Assembly: GCF_001642805.2 (NCBI RefSeq)
Contig: NZ_CP016948.1
Location: 3,782,001 to 3,846,000 of the forward strand
Direction: 5' to 3'
From: Serratia surfactantfaciens
GTDB taxonomy: Bacteria > Pseudomonadota > Gammaproteobacteria > Enterobacterales > Enterobacteriaceae
DNA length: 64,000 nucleotides
In this document: positions 38,806 to 50,629 of the stretch, in pieces
Layout of the letters: each line of letters starts with the position of its first letter
How positions within the stretch are numbered: position 1 is the stretch's first letter
Position numbers and translations under genes: made by a program
The notes under the pieces: model-generated
What the model saw: the letters and a program-made list of their open reading frames with translations, nothing else
What the model was told of the DNA's origin: nothing
The model's database searches: none

Positions 38806-40425
38806 TCACCAGGCCTGCAGTCGCCAACCGTCCGCCCGTAGGTGCAGGCGATGCGTCGGCCGCAGCGCCTGCAGGAAGTCCTCGTCATGCGACACCACCA
38901 GCATCGCGCCGGGGAAATCCGCCAGGGCGGTTTCGATCGCCAGCGACGACGCCAGATCCAGATGGTTGGTTGGCTCGTCCAGCAACAGCAGCTGCGCCGG
39001 TTGTCGCCGCCACAGCGCACAGGCCAGCGCCGCCTTCAAACGCTCACCGCCGCTGAGCGAGCCCAGCGGCAACGCGATGCGGTCCGCACCGAGCTGCAGC
39101 TGCGCCAGACGGGTGCGCAACGCGCCTTCCGCCAGCGGCGAATCCTGCAGCCCCAGATGTTCCATCACCGACAGGCTCGGGTCGAGCTGCGACAGGGTTT
39201 GATCGAGGTAGGCCGCCGACAGCGGGCAATGACAATGGCCGGAAAGCGCCGTCAGCTGGCCGAGAACGGTCTTCAGCAGGGTGGATTTGCCGCAGCCGTT
39301 GGGGCCGGTCAACGCCACGCGCATCGGGCCGTCGATCCGCAAATCCAGCGGCGGCGCGCTGACGAACGGCAGCTGCAGCCGCTCGAGCACCAGCACCTGC
39401 TTATTTGCGCTCACTTCGCTGCCCGGCAACGCCAGCAACACCGGCTGTTCCTCTTCTACCCGCTGATAGGCTTCGCGCACCGCCGCATCGAGACTGTCGC
39501 GCTGATCCTGATGCTGTTTGCGCAGCGTGCCGAGGCTCTCCTTCGCCGCTGATTTGTAGGCCACCCGCTCGAAAGAGGCGATATTCAACGTATCGACGAC
39601 GCGCAGCGTTTGTGCCGAGCGCCGCTGGCTCATGTCGTGCTCCTTCTGCTGACGGGCGCGAGTGCGGCGGCGCTCTTCGCGCGCATGCTCCAGATCGGCA
39701 CGCGCCGCCTGCTGCTGCGCATCGCGCTGGCGCCGGTAGTCGTCGTAATTGCCGCCGTAACTGCGCAGCGCGCCGGGCGTCAGTTCGACGATGCGCTCCA
39801 TGCGCGCCAGCAGTTGCCGGTCGTGGCTGGCGATCAGCAACCCGCCGCGCCACTGATCCAGCTGGTGATACAGCCAGGCGCGGCCGGCGCTGTCGAGGTG
39901 GTTGGTCGGTTCGTCCAGCAGCAGAAAGTCCGCCTCGCCCAGCAAGGCGCCGCACAGCGCCGCGCGCATCCGCTCGCCGCCGCTCAGAGAGTGTGCGGAT
40001 CGCAAAGGATCGAAGGCCGGCAGCCCGGCGGCAGCGAAGGCATTTTTCAGGCGATCGTGGAGATCCCATCGCCCTTCCAGACGATCGATATCGTCCGCCA
40101 GCGGCCGCCCCTGCTCGAGACGCGCCAGCGCGGCGAACACCTCACCGTAGCCCAGCAGCTGCGCCAGCGTGGTGTCCGCGCCGATCTCCGGCTGCTGCGC
40201 AACGTAAGCCAATGCGGCATGGGATTCGACGTGCCCGTTGCCCGGCTGATCCAGCCCGGCGATCAGGCGCAGCAGCTGGGTTTTGCCGACGCCGTTGCGC
40301 CCTACCAGGCCGCAGCGCTGCCGATCGAAAGCGAGATCCAACGGGCCGAACAGCGTTTCGCCGTCAGCAAATTGGTAGGTCAGTTGATGTAAAACGAAAT
40401 AAGGGGACTGCGCAAAATGAGCCAT
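38806..40425 (-). CDS. ABC-F family ATPase (unassigned subgroup)
   Basis: A 539-aa soluble protein with two ABC domains and no membrane part. Walker A motifs are GRNGVGKTQ and GPNGCGKST; signatures are SLSGGERMRAAL and SLSGGERLKAAL; both Walker B segments end LLLDEPTNHLD. A charged linker (about residues 225-290) joins them. The start is ATG 40425 with AGGAG six bases upstream. It does not read as Uup, EttA, YbiT or YheS, the four common enterobacterial types. ABC-F proteins act on ribosomes; some protect against antibiotics, but nothing here shows that. Confidence 0.85.
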   Translation of the reverse strand: MAHFAQSPYFVLHQLTYQFADGETLFGPLDLAFDRQRCGLVGRNGVGKTQLLRLIAGLDQPGNGHVESHAALAYVAQQPEIGADTTLAQLLGYGEVFAALARLEQGRPLADDIDRLEGRWDLHDRLKNAFAAAGLPAFDPLRSAHSLSGGERMRAALCGALLGEADFLLLDEPTNHLDSAGRAWLYHQLDQWRGGLLIASHDRQLLARMERIVELTPGALRSYGGNYDDYRRQRDAQQQAARADLEHAREERRRTRARQQKEHDMSQRRSAQTLRVVDTLNIASFERVAYKSAAKESLGTLRKQHQDQRDSLDAAVREAYQRVEEEQPVLLALPGSEVSANKQVLVLERLQLPFVSAPPLDLRIDGPMRVALTGPNGCGKSTLLKTVLGQLTALSGHCHCPLSAAYLDQTLSQLDPSLSVMEHLGLQDSPLAEGALRTRLAQLQLGADRIALPLGSLSGGERLKAALACALWRRQPAQLLLLDEPTNHLDLASSLAIETALADFPGAMLVVSHDEDFLQALRPTHRLHLRADGWRLQAW

Positions 40426-42754
<2,329 letters not shown>

Positions 42755-42756
42755 AA

Positions 42757-42779
42757 AAGGAGCGCCCGGCGCCCCTTGT
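42757..42779 (-). terminator. Terminator after rlmG
   Basis: On the minus strand, AGGGGCGCC pairs with GGGCGCTCCT and is followed by TTTTTT. The convergent fadH stop lies inside the flank. Confidence 0.7.
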
Positions 42780-42788
42780 TATTCACTC

Positions 42789-43928
42789 TCAGCGACGCGC
42801 GCCAGATTTCACCGCTCGAAGGATCACGAACTTCTTGTTCGAGGCCACCAGCGTACAGTTGCCGAACAGGCGCTTGAGCTTCTGGTGATAGTCGAGATGA
42901 CGGTTGCCGACGATGCGCAGTTCGCCGCCCACCTGCAGGCAGCGCTTGGCGTCGCAGAACATCTGCCAGGCAGTGTGATCGGTGATGGCGTGTTGCTGGT
43001 GGAACGGCGGGTTGCACAGTACCGCCTGCACGCTTTCACGCTCGATGCCCGCCAGCGCGTTGTTCACCTCAAACTGACAGCGATCCAACTCTTGCGGCAG
43101 ATTGTGCTCCACGTTCAGTTCGCTGGAGGCCACCGCCATGTAAGATTCATCGACGAAGGTCACCTGCGCTTCCGGGTTCTGCGCCAGCGCCGTCAGACCA
43201 ATCACGCCGTTGCCGCAGCCCAGATCAACAATGTGGCCGTTCAGGCCGCGCGGCAGATGTTGCATAAACAGGCGCGCGCCGATATCCAGGCTGCCGCGCG
43301 AGAAGACGTTGGCGTGGTTGTGGATCAGCCAATCGGTGCCGTCCAGCGTCCAGTCGGTGGTTTCTGCCGCCGCCGGTGGGACGATGTCCGCCGCCTGGCA
43401 GAAGATCAGGCGCGCCTTCTTCCACGCCAGGCTGGTGCGCGTTGGGCCCAGCACCTTTTCAAACAGCTGCATCGTCGAGGTGTGCACGTCGCGGGCTTTG
43501 GCGCCGGCGACGATCAGCGTGTCTTCGGTAACAACGTGGCGCAGCGCGCGCAGCTGCTGTTCCAGCAGCGCCAACGCTTTCGGCACGCGAATCAGCACCA
43601 CCGCCGGCGCCGCCGGCAGTTCGGCCAGGCTGTCCAACAGCGTGACCTGCTCAGGATCCAATCCGTTGAGCTTCAGGTTGTGGCGCGTCGCCAGCTGGCT
43701 CATGTACGAGTCGCTGACGCTGTAAGGGCGATGCGCGTGCAACGCACAGGCCAGGGTGCCGAAGTTATCGTTGAAAATCAGCACCGGGCGGCCGCCGATA
43801 TCTACATTTTCAAGCTGTTGCAGCAGATATTCGTCCGCCGCTTCCCACGCCTGCAGTTGGGTGGATTCTTCCTGTTGGGGATAACGCTCCAGCTCAAGTT
43901 GCTGTGTTCCCAGATCGAGTTGGCTCAT
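42789..43928 (-). CDS. rlmG: RlmG, 23S rRNA (guanine-1835 N2) methyltransferase
   Basis: Methylates G1835 of 23S rRNA using S-adenosylmethionine. It is 379 aa (E. coli YgjO 378). An N-terminal degenerate methyltransferase-like half is followed by the catalytic half with the AdoMet loop [12 protein letters not shown] (around residue 236) and the NPPF motif ([11 protein letters not shown]) that handles the target base amino group. It converges on fadH and is divergent from ygjP, as in E. coli. Confidence 0.95.
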   Translation of the reverse strand: MSQLDLGTQQLELERYPQQEESTQLQAWEAADEYLLQQLENVDIGGRPVLIFNDNFGTLACALHAHRPYSVSDSYMSQLATRHNLKLNGLDPEQVTLLDSLAELPAAPAVVLIRVPKALALLEQQLRALRHVVTEDTLIVAGAKARDVHTSTMQLFEKVLGPTRTSLAWKKARLIFCQAADIVPPAAAETTDWTLDGTDWLIHNHANVFSRGSLDIGARLFMQHLPRGLNGHIVDLGCGNGVIGLTALAQNPEAQVTFVDESYMAVASSELNVEHNLPQELDRCQFEVNNALAGIERESVQAVLCNPPFHQQHAITDHTAWQMFCDAKRCLQVGGELRIVGNRHLDYHQKLKRLFGNCTLVASNKKFVILRAVKSGARR

Positions 43929-44077
43929 TGCCCCTCCTGACTGATAAAATTTGGGCTGTTTATCCCCTAAAAACGCCCGTCAGTAAAATGTTTTTTCGGA
44001 TAAATTGCGTATGTCAGGATTTGAGCGAAAAAACAGCATAGAATGACCGGCTGAATGGCCGTTGATACGGAACAAGA

Positions 44078-44584
44078 ATGTCTGAATTGACCTACCTGCA
44101 AGGCTACCCAACGCATCTGCAAAGTCAGGTGCAGCAACTGATCCATCAAAACCGGCTGGGTGACGTGCTGCTGCAGCGCTATCCGCAGGTGCACGACTGT
44201 ACCACCGACAAATCGCTGTATCAGTTTACCGTCGATCTGAAAAATCAGTATCTGCGCAACGCCCAGCCGCTGAGCAAGGTGGCTTACGACAGCAAGATCC
44301 ACGTCATGAAGCATGCGCTTGGCCTGCATACCGCCATCTCGCGCGTGCAGGGTGGCAAGCTGAAGGCCAAGGCGGAGATCCGCGTGGCGACGGTGTTCAA
44401 AGTCGCGCCCGAGCCGTTCCTGCGCATGATCGTGGTGCATGAGCTGGCGCACCTGAAAGAGAAAGATCACAACAAGGCGTTCTACAGCCTGTGCTGCCAC
44501 ATGGAGCCGGATTACCACCAGCTGGAGTTCGATACCCGGCTGTATCTGACGCACCTTTCGCTGTTCGGCGAGCTGTATGCATAG
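44078..44584 (+). CDS. ygjP: YgjP, putative zinc metallopeptidase (WLM/M48-like)
   Basis: A 168-aa protein with a HExxH-type zinc site in IVVHELAHLKEKDHNKAFY; the downstream His and Glu continue the YgjP-like metallopeptidase pattern (usual motif H-E-L-x-H...H). Cytoplasmic, no signal peptide. Substrate unknown. It keeps the E. coli order rlmG-ygjP-ygjR, though ygjP and ygjR here are 50 nt apart. Confidence 0.88.
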   Translation: MSELTYLQGYPTHLQSQVQQLIHQNRLGDVLLQRYPQVHDCTTDKSLYQFTVDLKNQYLRNAQPLSKVAYDSKIHVMKHALGLHTAISRVQGGKLKAKAEIRVATVFKVAPEPFLRMIVVHELAHLKEKDHNKAFYSLCCHMEPDYHQLEFDTRLYLTHLSLFGELYA

Positions 44585-44634
44585 CGAGTGGGGGCGTGAT
44601 AATCTGCGGTTTTAGGCCTGGACCGGAGCTCGCC

Positions 44635-45615
44635 ATGATTCGCTTTGCCGTCGTCGGCACCAACTGGATTACGGAACGTTTTATCGATGCCGCCCATGAA
44701 AGCGGCAAACTCAAGCTGAGCGCCGTGTATTCACGCTCGCTGGAACAGGCGCAGGCGTTTGGCGCCAACTATCAGGTCACGCAGTTTTTCGACTCGCTGG
44801 AGGCAATGGCCCAGTCCGACGTCATAGACGCGGTGTATATCGCCAGCCCCAATTCCCTGCACTGCCCGCAATCGCTGCTGTTCCTGCGCCATAAGAAGCA
44901 CGTGATCTGCGAGAAGCCGCTGGCTTCCAACCAACGCGAAGCGGAACAGCTGGTGGCCTGCGCGCGGGAAAATCAGGTGGTGCTGTTCGAGGCGTTCAAA
45001 AGCGCCTATCTGCCTAATTTCCTGGCGCTGCAGCAGGCGTTGCCGAAAGTCGGCCGGCTGCGCAAAGTCTTCATCAACTACTGCCAATACTCGTCACGCT
45101 ACCCGCGCTATCTGGCCGGCGAGAACCCCAACACCTTTAACCCGCAGTTCTCCAATGGCTCCATCATGGACATCGGCTACTACTGCCTGGCCAGCGCGGT
45201 GGCGCTGTTCGGCGCGCCGCAGTCGGTGCTCGCCAGCGCCACGCTGCTGGATACCGGCGTGGACGCCCACGGCACCGTCTGCCTGAACTACGGCGATTTC
45301 GACGTTACGCTTTCCCATTCCAAGGTCAGCGACTCGGCGCTCCCCAGCGAGATCCAGGGAGAAGAAGGCACGCTGATTATCGACAAGATTTCCGAGTGCC
45401 AGGGCGTGGCGCTGACGCCGCGCGGCGGCAACCGCCAGGATCTGAGCCAGACGCAGCACATCAACACCATGCTGTATGAAGCGCTGGCCTTTGCCGAGCG
45501 GGTTGAGAAGCACCAGGTCGAGCATCCGGGATTGGAGCATTCGCTTATCGTCGCCCGCCTGCTGACCGACATCCGCCGCCAGACCGGCGTCGTCTTCCCC
45601 GCCGACGGAGAATAA
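44635..45615 (+). CDS. ygjR: YgjR, Gfo/Idh/MocA-family oxidoreductase
   Basis: A 326-aa NAD(P)-dependent oxidoreductase. The nucleotide loop at the N-terminus (MIRFAVVGTNWITERF) has the family spacing, and the catalytic Lys is in EKPLASN with the preceding HVIC. The C-terminal alpha/beta domain contains NGSIMDIGYYCL. Substrate unknown, probably a sugar derivative. The ATG at 44635 follows CCGGAGC. The next gene starts one base after its stop, so the two are translationally coupled. Confidence 0.9.
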   Translation: MIRFAVVGTNWITERFIDAAHESGKLKLSAVYSRSLEQAQAFGANYQVTQFFDSLEAMAQSDVIDAVYIASPNSLHCPQSLLFLRHKKHVICEKPLASNQREAEQLVACARENQVVLFEAFKSAYLPNFLALQQALPKVGRLRKVFINYCQYSSRYPRYLAGENPNTFNPQFSNGSIMDIGYYCLASAVALFGAPQSVLASATLLDTGVDAHGTVCLNYGDFDVTLSHSKVSDSALPSEIQGEEGTLIIDKISECQGVALTPRGGNRQDLSQTQHINTMLYEALAFAERVEKHQVEHPGLEHSLIVARLLTDIRRQTGVVFPADGE

Positions 45616-45616
45616 G

Positions 45617-46348
45617 ATGAAACCGCTGCTCGTCATGCAAACCGGCGATGCGCCGCAGGCCATTCGTCAGGAACTGGCCAACTTCGAAGGCATGTTCCTG
45701 CAACAGGGCAATATCGATGCCGAACGCGCGCACATCGTGCATCTGCCCGCCGGCGAGCGGCCACTGCCGCCGGCCACCTATTGCGGCGTGGTGATCACCG
45801 GTTCGCCGGCGATGGTGACCGAACAGCTGCCGTGGAGCGAAGAGGCCGCCGAGTGGCTGCGTCAGGCGATGGCGATCAAACTGCCACTGTTCGGTGTTTG
45901 TTATGGTCACCAACTGCTGGCCTATGCGCTTGGCGGCGAAGTGGGCTACCACCCGCAGGGCATGGAGGTCGGCACGCTGGAGATCGAGCTGCTGCCCGCC
46001 GCGGCCGACGATCGGCGGCTCACCCTGCTGCCGCCACGCTTCAAGGCCAATCTTATCCACTCGCAGAGCGTGCTGGCGCCGCCCGCCGGCGCGCAGACGC
46101 TGGCGCGTTCGCAACAGGATGCGCACCAGATCCTGCGCTATGGCGATCATGCCCTGACCACTCAGTTCCACCCGGAATTCAACGGCGCGGTGATGAGCCA
46201 GTATCTGCAGTGGCTCGGTGAGCTGCATCCCGAGCAGCAATCCCTCTATCAGCAGAAACAACAACAGGTTAGCGATACGCCGTTCAGCCGCCTGCTGCTG
46301 CAGGGATTCGTCGTCAGCCTCGGCGCGCAAAAAGCGTTGGCCGGCTAA
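45617..46348 (+). CDS. Class I glutamine amidotransferase-like protein
   Basis: A 243-aa stand-alone GATase1-fold protein. The catalytic triad is complete: nucleophile Cys95 in GVCYGHQLLAYALGG, His185 and Glu187 in TQFHPEF. It resembles the GMP synthase glutaminase-like family (such as E. coli YfeJ-type proteins), used for gamma-glutamyl hydrolysis or amide transfer; the acceptor is unknown. It begins one base after ygjR and is probably expressed with it, but no synthetase partner is nearby. Confidence 0.8.
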   Translation: MKPLLVMQTGDAPQAIRQELANFEGMFLQQGNIDAERAHIVHLPAGERPLPPATYCGVVITGSPAMVTEQLPWSEEAAEWLRQAMAIKLPLFGVCYGHQLLAYALGGEVGYHPQGMEVGTLEIELLPAAADDRRLTLLPPRFKANLIHSQSVLAPPAGAQTLARSQQDAHQILRYGDHALTTQFHPEFNGAVMSQYLQWLGELHPEQQSLYQQKQQQVSDTPFSRLLLQGFVVSLGAQKALAG

Positions 46349-46394
46349 CGCGATTCACGTTGACCGCCGACATATTTTGCATTACTTTCTGCTC

Positions 46395-46533
46395 TGCAAA
46401 GGGGAGTAACTTCATTGCCGGTCAATCGTCATTACGATGCGCAAGCATCCGGTTACCGGGCAACCTGATGTCAAAGGTGTAACTACCTTCATCAACGTTG
46501 TAAGTGAGACCTTGCCGGAAGGCGAGGTTTGCT
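46395..46533 (+). ncRNA. yybP-ykoY (Mn2+) riboswitch in the alx leader
   Basis: The conserved halves are clear: GCAAAGGGGAGTAAC with GCCGGTC on the 5' side and GTAAGTGAGACCTTGCCGGA with AGGCGAGGTTTGC on the 3' side; GCAAA and TTTGC close the first helix. In E. coli this element (also called PRE) turns alx on with Mn2+ and alkaline pH. Confidence 0.93.
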
Positions 46534-46549
46534 TGCAGCGTTCACAGAG

Positions 46550-46587
46550 CGGCTGGCGTCTTCCGACGTTGGCCGTTTTTGTTTTTG
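46550..46587 (+). terminator. Intrinsic terminator in the alx riboswitch expression platform
   Basis: CGGCTGGCGTC (46550-46560), TTCC, GACGTTGGCCG (46565-46575), then TTTTTGTTTTTG. All 11 pairs form (some G-U). It lies just ahead of the AAGGA ribosome site of alx, so ligand-dependent transcription termination is likely. Confidence 0.75.
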
Positions 46588-46600
46588 AAGGATACCTCTG

Positions 46601-47569
46601 ATGATGAATACCGTTGGCACACCGTGGTTATGGGGCAGCTTCGCCGCCGTCATAGTCGTGATGCTCGCAATCGACCTCCTGTTGCAGGGCCGTAAAGGCG
46701 CGCACACCATGACCCTGAAGCAGGCCGCCAGCTGGTCGCTGGTGTGGGTCAGCCTCTCCCTGCTGTTCAACTTCGGTTTCTGGTACTACCTGAACGAAAC
46801 CGCCGGGCGCGCCGTCGCCGACACCCAGGCGCTGGCCTTCCTGACCGGTTACCTGATCGAAAAAGCGCTGGCGGTGGATAACGTGTTCGTCTGGCTGATG
46901 CTGTTCAGCTACTTCTCCGTGCCAGCCAACCTGCAGCGGCGAGTGCTGATCTACGGCGTGTTGGGCGCGATCGTGCTGCGTACTATCATGATCTTCGCCG
47001 GCAGCTGGCTGGTCAGCCAGTTCCAGTGGCTGCTGTATCTGTTCGGCGCTTTCCTGCTGTTCACCGGTATCAAGATGGCGCTGGCGAAGGAAGATGACTC
47101 GGCGATCGGCGACAAGCCGCTGGTAAAATGGCTGCGCAGCCGCCTGCGCATGACCGACAGCCTCGAAGGCGAGCGCTTCTTCGTGCGCCGCAACGGCATC
47201 CTGTTCGCCACCCCGCTGGTGCTGGTGCTGATCCTGGTAGAGCTGAGCGACGTGATCTTCGCGGTGGACAGCATTCCGGCGATCTTCGCCGTGACTACCG
47301 ATCCGTTCATCGTGCTGACCTCTAACCTGTTCGCCATCATGGGTCTGCGCGCCATGTACTTCCTGCTGGCCAACGTGGCGGAGCGGTTCTCGATGCTGAA
47401 ATACGGCCTGTCGGTGATCCTGGTGTTTATCGGCATCAAGATGCTGATTATCGACTTCTTCCACATCCCGATCGGCGTGTCGCTCGGCGTGGTGGCGGGC
47501 ATCCTGGCGCTCACCTTGCTGATCAACGCCTGGGTCAATCGCCGCAACGATCGTCTGGCGAAGAAATAA
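46601..47569 (+). CDS. alx: Alx, TerC-family manganese exporter-like membrane protein
   Basis: A 322-aa inner-membrane protein of the TerC family with about nine hydrophobic segments. Conserved acidic motifs lie in membrane spans: [13 protein letters not shown] and [20 protein letters not shown]. coli Alx is induced by Mn2+ and alkaline pH and is implicated in manganese export. ATG 46601 has the better spacing to AAGGA (8 nt); ATG 46604 equals the E. coli start. It is controlled by the upstream riboswitch. Confidence 0.95.
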   Translation: MMNTVGTPWLWGSFAAVIVVMLAIDLLLQGRKGAHTMTLKQAASWSLVWVSLSLLFNFGFWYYLNETAGRAVADTQALAFLTGYLIEKALAVDNVFVWLMLFSYFSVPANLQRRVLIYGVLGAIVLRTIMIFAGSWLVSQFQWLLYLFGAFLLFTGIKMALAKEDDSAIGDKPLVKWLRSRLRMTDSLEGERFFVRRNGILFATPLVLVLILVELSDVIFAVDSIPAIFAVTTDPFIVLTSNLFAIMGLRAMYFLLANVAERFSMLKYGLSVILVFIGIKMLIIDFFHIPIGVSLGVVAGILALTLLINAWVNRRNDRLAKK

Positions 47570-47584
47570 CCATAATCTGTTATC

Positions 47585-47603
47585 CGGGGCGCTAGTCGCC
47601 CCG
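47585..47603 (+). terminator. Hairpin after alx
   Basis: GGGGCG (47586-47591), CTAGT, CGCCCC (47597-47602). The T-run is poor (GTGATTGTTT), so termination is possible but unproven. Confidence 0.45.
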
Positions 47604-47832
47604 TGATTGTTTGGCAATTCCCGCAAAACACCAAACGTTATTACGATCACACAAATGTAACCAGTATGTTATCAAGTGTTGATCCGCGCTCAGAATTTCA
47701 CCCTCGCCTCTTTCCAACATCATTCGATTGCTGAATACTGATTCGGCAAACACACTTAGTTACAGAATCACATAAAGCTACCCGGCGTCGTTCCCGCCGC
47801 GGCGGCCAGATAACATCAGGAAGAGAAGCACT

Positions 47833-49068
47833 ATGCAAAAACTACTACAAAGGATCACACAGGGCAGCCTGGTCAAACAAATCATGGTCGGCCTGGTGGC
47901 CGGCATTCTGCTGGCGCTGGTTTCGCCGGCGGCGGCAACGGCGGTCGGCCTGCTCGGTTCCCTGTTCGTCGGCGCGCTGAAAGCGGTGGCGCCGGTGCTG
48001 GTACTGATTCTGGTCATGGCCTCCATCGCCAATCATAAACAGGGGCAGAAGACCAATATTCGTCCGATCCTGTTTCTCTACCTGCTGGGCACCTTCGCCG
48101 CCGCGCTGGTGGCGGTGGTCGTCAGCTTTATCTTCCCTTCCACGCTGGCGCTGACCACCGGGGCGACGGACATCACCCCGCCAGGCGGCATCGTGGACGT
48201 CATGAAGGGCCTGTTGATGAGCGTGGTGGCCAACCCGTTCCATGCGCTGATTAACGCCAACTACATCGGCATTCTGGCCTGGGCCGTCGGGCTGGGGCTG
48301 GCGCTGCGCCACGCCTCCGAAACCACCAAAAACCTGATCAACGACATGTCCCATGCGGTTACGCTGGTGGTGCGTGCGGTCATTCGCTGTGCGCCGCTCG
48401 GCATCTTCGGCCTGGTGGCTTCCACGCTGGCGGAAACCGGCTTCGGCGTGCTGTGGGGCTATGCCCAGCTGCTGATGGTGCTGCTCGGCTGCATGCTGCT
48501 GGTGGCGCTGGTGCTCAACCCGCTGATCGTTTACTGGAAGATCCGCCGCAACCCATACCCGCTGGTGTTCGCCTGCCTGCGCGAGAGCGGCGTGACCGCC
48601 TTCTTCACCCGCAGCTCGGCCGCCAATATCCCGGTGAACATGGAGCTGTGCAAGAAGCTGAACCTGAATGAAGACACCTACTCGGTTTCCATTCCGCTGG
48701 GCGCAACCATCAACATGGCCGGCGCGGCGATCACCATCACCGTGCTGACGCTGGCGGCGGTGAACACGCTGGGCATCGCGGTGGACGTACCGACCGCCCT
48801 GCTGCTGAGCGTGGTGGCGGCGCTGTGCGCCTGCGGCGCCTCCGGCGTAGCGGGCGGCTCGCTGCTGCTGATCCCGCTGGCGTGCAATATGTTCGGCATT
48901 CCGAACGACGTGGCGATGCAGGTGGTAGCGGTCGGCTTTATCATCGGCGTGCTGCAAGATTCGGCGGAAACCGCCCTCAACTCCTCCACCGACGTGCTGT
49001 TCACCGCCGCCGCCTGCCAGGCGGAAGACCAACGGCTGGCGAATGAAGATCCGCTGAAGGTGCGTTAA
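47833..49068 (+). CDS. sstT: SstT, Na+/serine-threonine symporter
   Basis: Inner-membrane symporter of the dicarboxylate/amino acid:cation family, 411 aa (E. coli 414). Hairpin and substrate motifs are seen in [42 protein letters not shown] and the [12 protein letters not shown] block near the end. AGGAAG precedes the ATG at 47833. It stands alone after alx, as in E. coli. The 263-bp upstream gap holds nothing else I can assign. Confidence 0.95.
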   Translation: MQKLLQRITQGSLVKQIMVGLVAGILLALVSPAAATAVGLLGSLFVGALKAVAPVLVLILVMASIANHKQGQKTNIRPILFLYLLGTFAAALVAVVVSFIFPSTLALTTGATDITPPGGIVDVMKGLLMSVVANPFHALINANYIGILAWAVGLGLALRHASETTKNLINDMSHAVTLVVRAVIRCAPLGIFGLVASTLAETGFGVLWGYAQLLMVLLGCMLLVALVLNPLIVYWKIRRNPYPLVFACLRESGVTAFFTRSSAANIPVNMELCKKLNLNEDTYSVSIPLGATINMAGAAITITVLTLAAVNTLGIAVDVPTALLLSVVAALCACGASGVAGGSLLLIPLACNMFGIPNDVAMQVVAVGFIIGVLQDSAETALNSSTDVLFTAAACQAEDQRLANEDPLKVR

Positions 49069-49085
49069 TCCCACCTGGCCTCATA

Positions 49086-49116
49086 GAAAAGGCGCTCTTT
49101 CGAGCGCCTTTTTTGT
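49086..49116. terminator. Bidirectional terminator between sstT and uxaA
   Basis: AAAAGGCGCTC, TTTC, GAGCGCCTTTTTTG; convergent genes share it. Confidence 0.92.
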
Positions 49117-49121
49117 CAGTC

Positions 49122-50609
49122 TTACAGCGTCACCCCGCTTTTAAATATCGCCAGCTCGCGGAAATCGTTGGCTTCATTGCGCGCCGGGCGGCCGTTGGCG
49201 ATCTCGACAATCAGATCGACGAAGCGGCTGAGCAGCTCGTCCATGGTTATCCCGTGAATCAAGCCGCCGGCGTCGAAATCGATCCAGTGCGGTTTCTTCG
49301 CCGCCAGCTCGCTGTTGGTGGCCAGCTTCACCGTCGGTACAAAACCGCCGTACGGCGTGCCGCGTCCGGTGCTGAACAGCACCATATGGCAGCCGGCGCC
49401 GGCCAGCGCGCTGGTCGCCACCGCATCGTTGCCCGGCGCGCTGAGCAGGTTCAGCCCCGGCACGCGCAGCCGCTCGCCGTATTTCAGCACGTCCACCACC
49501 TGGCTCAGGCCCGCCTTTTGGGTGCAGCCGAGCGATTTTTCCTCCAGCGTGGTGATGCCGCCGGCCTTGTTGCCCGGCGACGGATTCTCATAAATAGGCT
49601 GCTGGTGGGCGATGAAATAGCGTTTAAAGTCGTTGATCATGTCGACGGTCTTGCCGAAGGTTTCCCAATCGCGACAGCGGCTCATCAGAATGCGCTCGGC
49701 GCCAAACATCTCCGGCACTTCGGTCAGCACCGTGGTGCCACCGTTGGCGATCGCATAGTCGGAAAAGCGCCCCAGCAGCGGGTTGGCGGTAATGCCCGAC
49801 AGCCCGTCCGAACCGCCGCACTCCAGGCCAAACCTCAGCTCGCTCAAGTGGCCTGGTTCGCGCCTATCGTGGCGCATCTCCCGATACAGCTCGTGCAGCA
49901 GCGCCAGTCCGGCCTCCACCTCGTCGTCCTGCTGCTGGCACACCATAAAGCGCAGCCGCCGATCGTCCTCGATCCCCAAGGTGGCGCGAAAGGCCTCCAC
50001 CTGATTGTTCTCGCAACCCAGCCCGATCACCAGCACCGCGCCGGCATTGGGATGGCGGACCATGTTTTGCAGCATGATGCGGGTATTGGCATGATCTTGC
50101 CCCAACTGCGAGCAGCCGAACGGATGGCTGAACAGATGCACGCCGTCGATCCCGTCCGCCTGAGTTTGCTGTAAAAAGCGCTGCTGGATCTGGCGGGCGA
50201 TGCCGTTGACGCAGCCGACGGTGGGCACGATCCACAGCTCGTTGCGGATCCCCACTTCGCCGCCGGCCCGGCGATACAGCTGCACCTCGCGATCCGCCGC
50301 CTGCGGCGGCAGCGCCGGGAACTGCGGCTGGTAACGGTAGCTGTCCAGATCGCTCAGGTTGGTTTTGGCGTTATGCGAATGAATATGCTCCCCTGGCGCG
50401 ATGGCCGCGAGCGCATGGCCGATCGGCTGACCATATTTGATGATGTCCTCACCCTCGGCGATCGGGCCGAGCGCAAACTTGTGCCCGCGCGCCACCGGCT
50501 GCGCCAATCGAACGCTCTCCGCTTCCAGCTCAACCGTTTCTCCAGCGGCCAGGTCGCGCAGCGCCACCGCTACGTTATCCTGCTCATGAATCTTTATCGT
50601 ACTTTGCAT
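49122..50609 (-). CDS. uxaA: UxaA, altronate dehydratase
   Basis: Dehydrates D-altronate to 2-dehydro-3-deoxy-D-gluconate in galacturonate breakdown. It is 495 aa as in E. coli. A small N-terminal SAF domain (to about residue 100, IHEQDNVAVALRDLAAGE) is joined to the large catalytic domain with SHPFGCSQLG, GLECGGSDGLSG and the iron-binding cysteines of the family. It lies 20 nt downstream of uxaC on the same strand, the same uxaC-uxaA order as E. coli. Confidence 0.95.
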   Translation of the reverse strand: MQSTIKIHEQDNVAVALRDLAAGETVELEAESVRLAQPVARGHKFALGPIAEGEDIIKYGQPIGHALAAIAPGEHIHSHNAKTNLSDLDSYRYQPQFPALPPQAADREVQLYRRAGGEVGIRNELWIVPTVGCVNGIARQIQQRFLQQTQADGIDGVHLFSHPFGCSQLGQDHANTRIMLQNMVRHPNAGAVLVIGLGCENNQVEAFRATLGIEDDRRLRFMVCQQQDDEVEAGLALLHELYREMRHDRREPGHLSELRFGLECGGSDGLSGITANPLLGRFSDYAIANGGTTVLTEVPEMFGAERILMSRCRDWETFGKTVDMINDFKRYFIAHQQPIYENPSPGNKAGGITTLEEKSLGCTQKAGLSQVVDVLKYGERLRVPGLNLLSAPGNDAVATSALAGAGCHMVLFSTGRGTPYGGFVPTVKLATNSELAAKKPHWIDFDAGGLIHGITMDELLSRFVDLIVEIANGRPARNEANDFRELAIFKSGVTL

Positions 50610-50629
50610 AAACCGGTCCCGGATAACGG

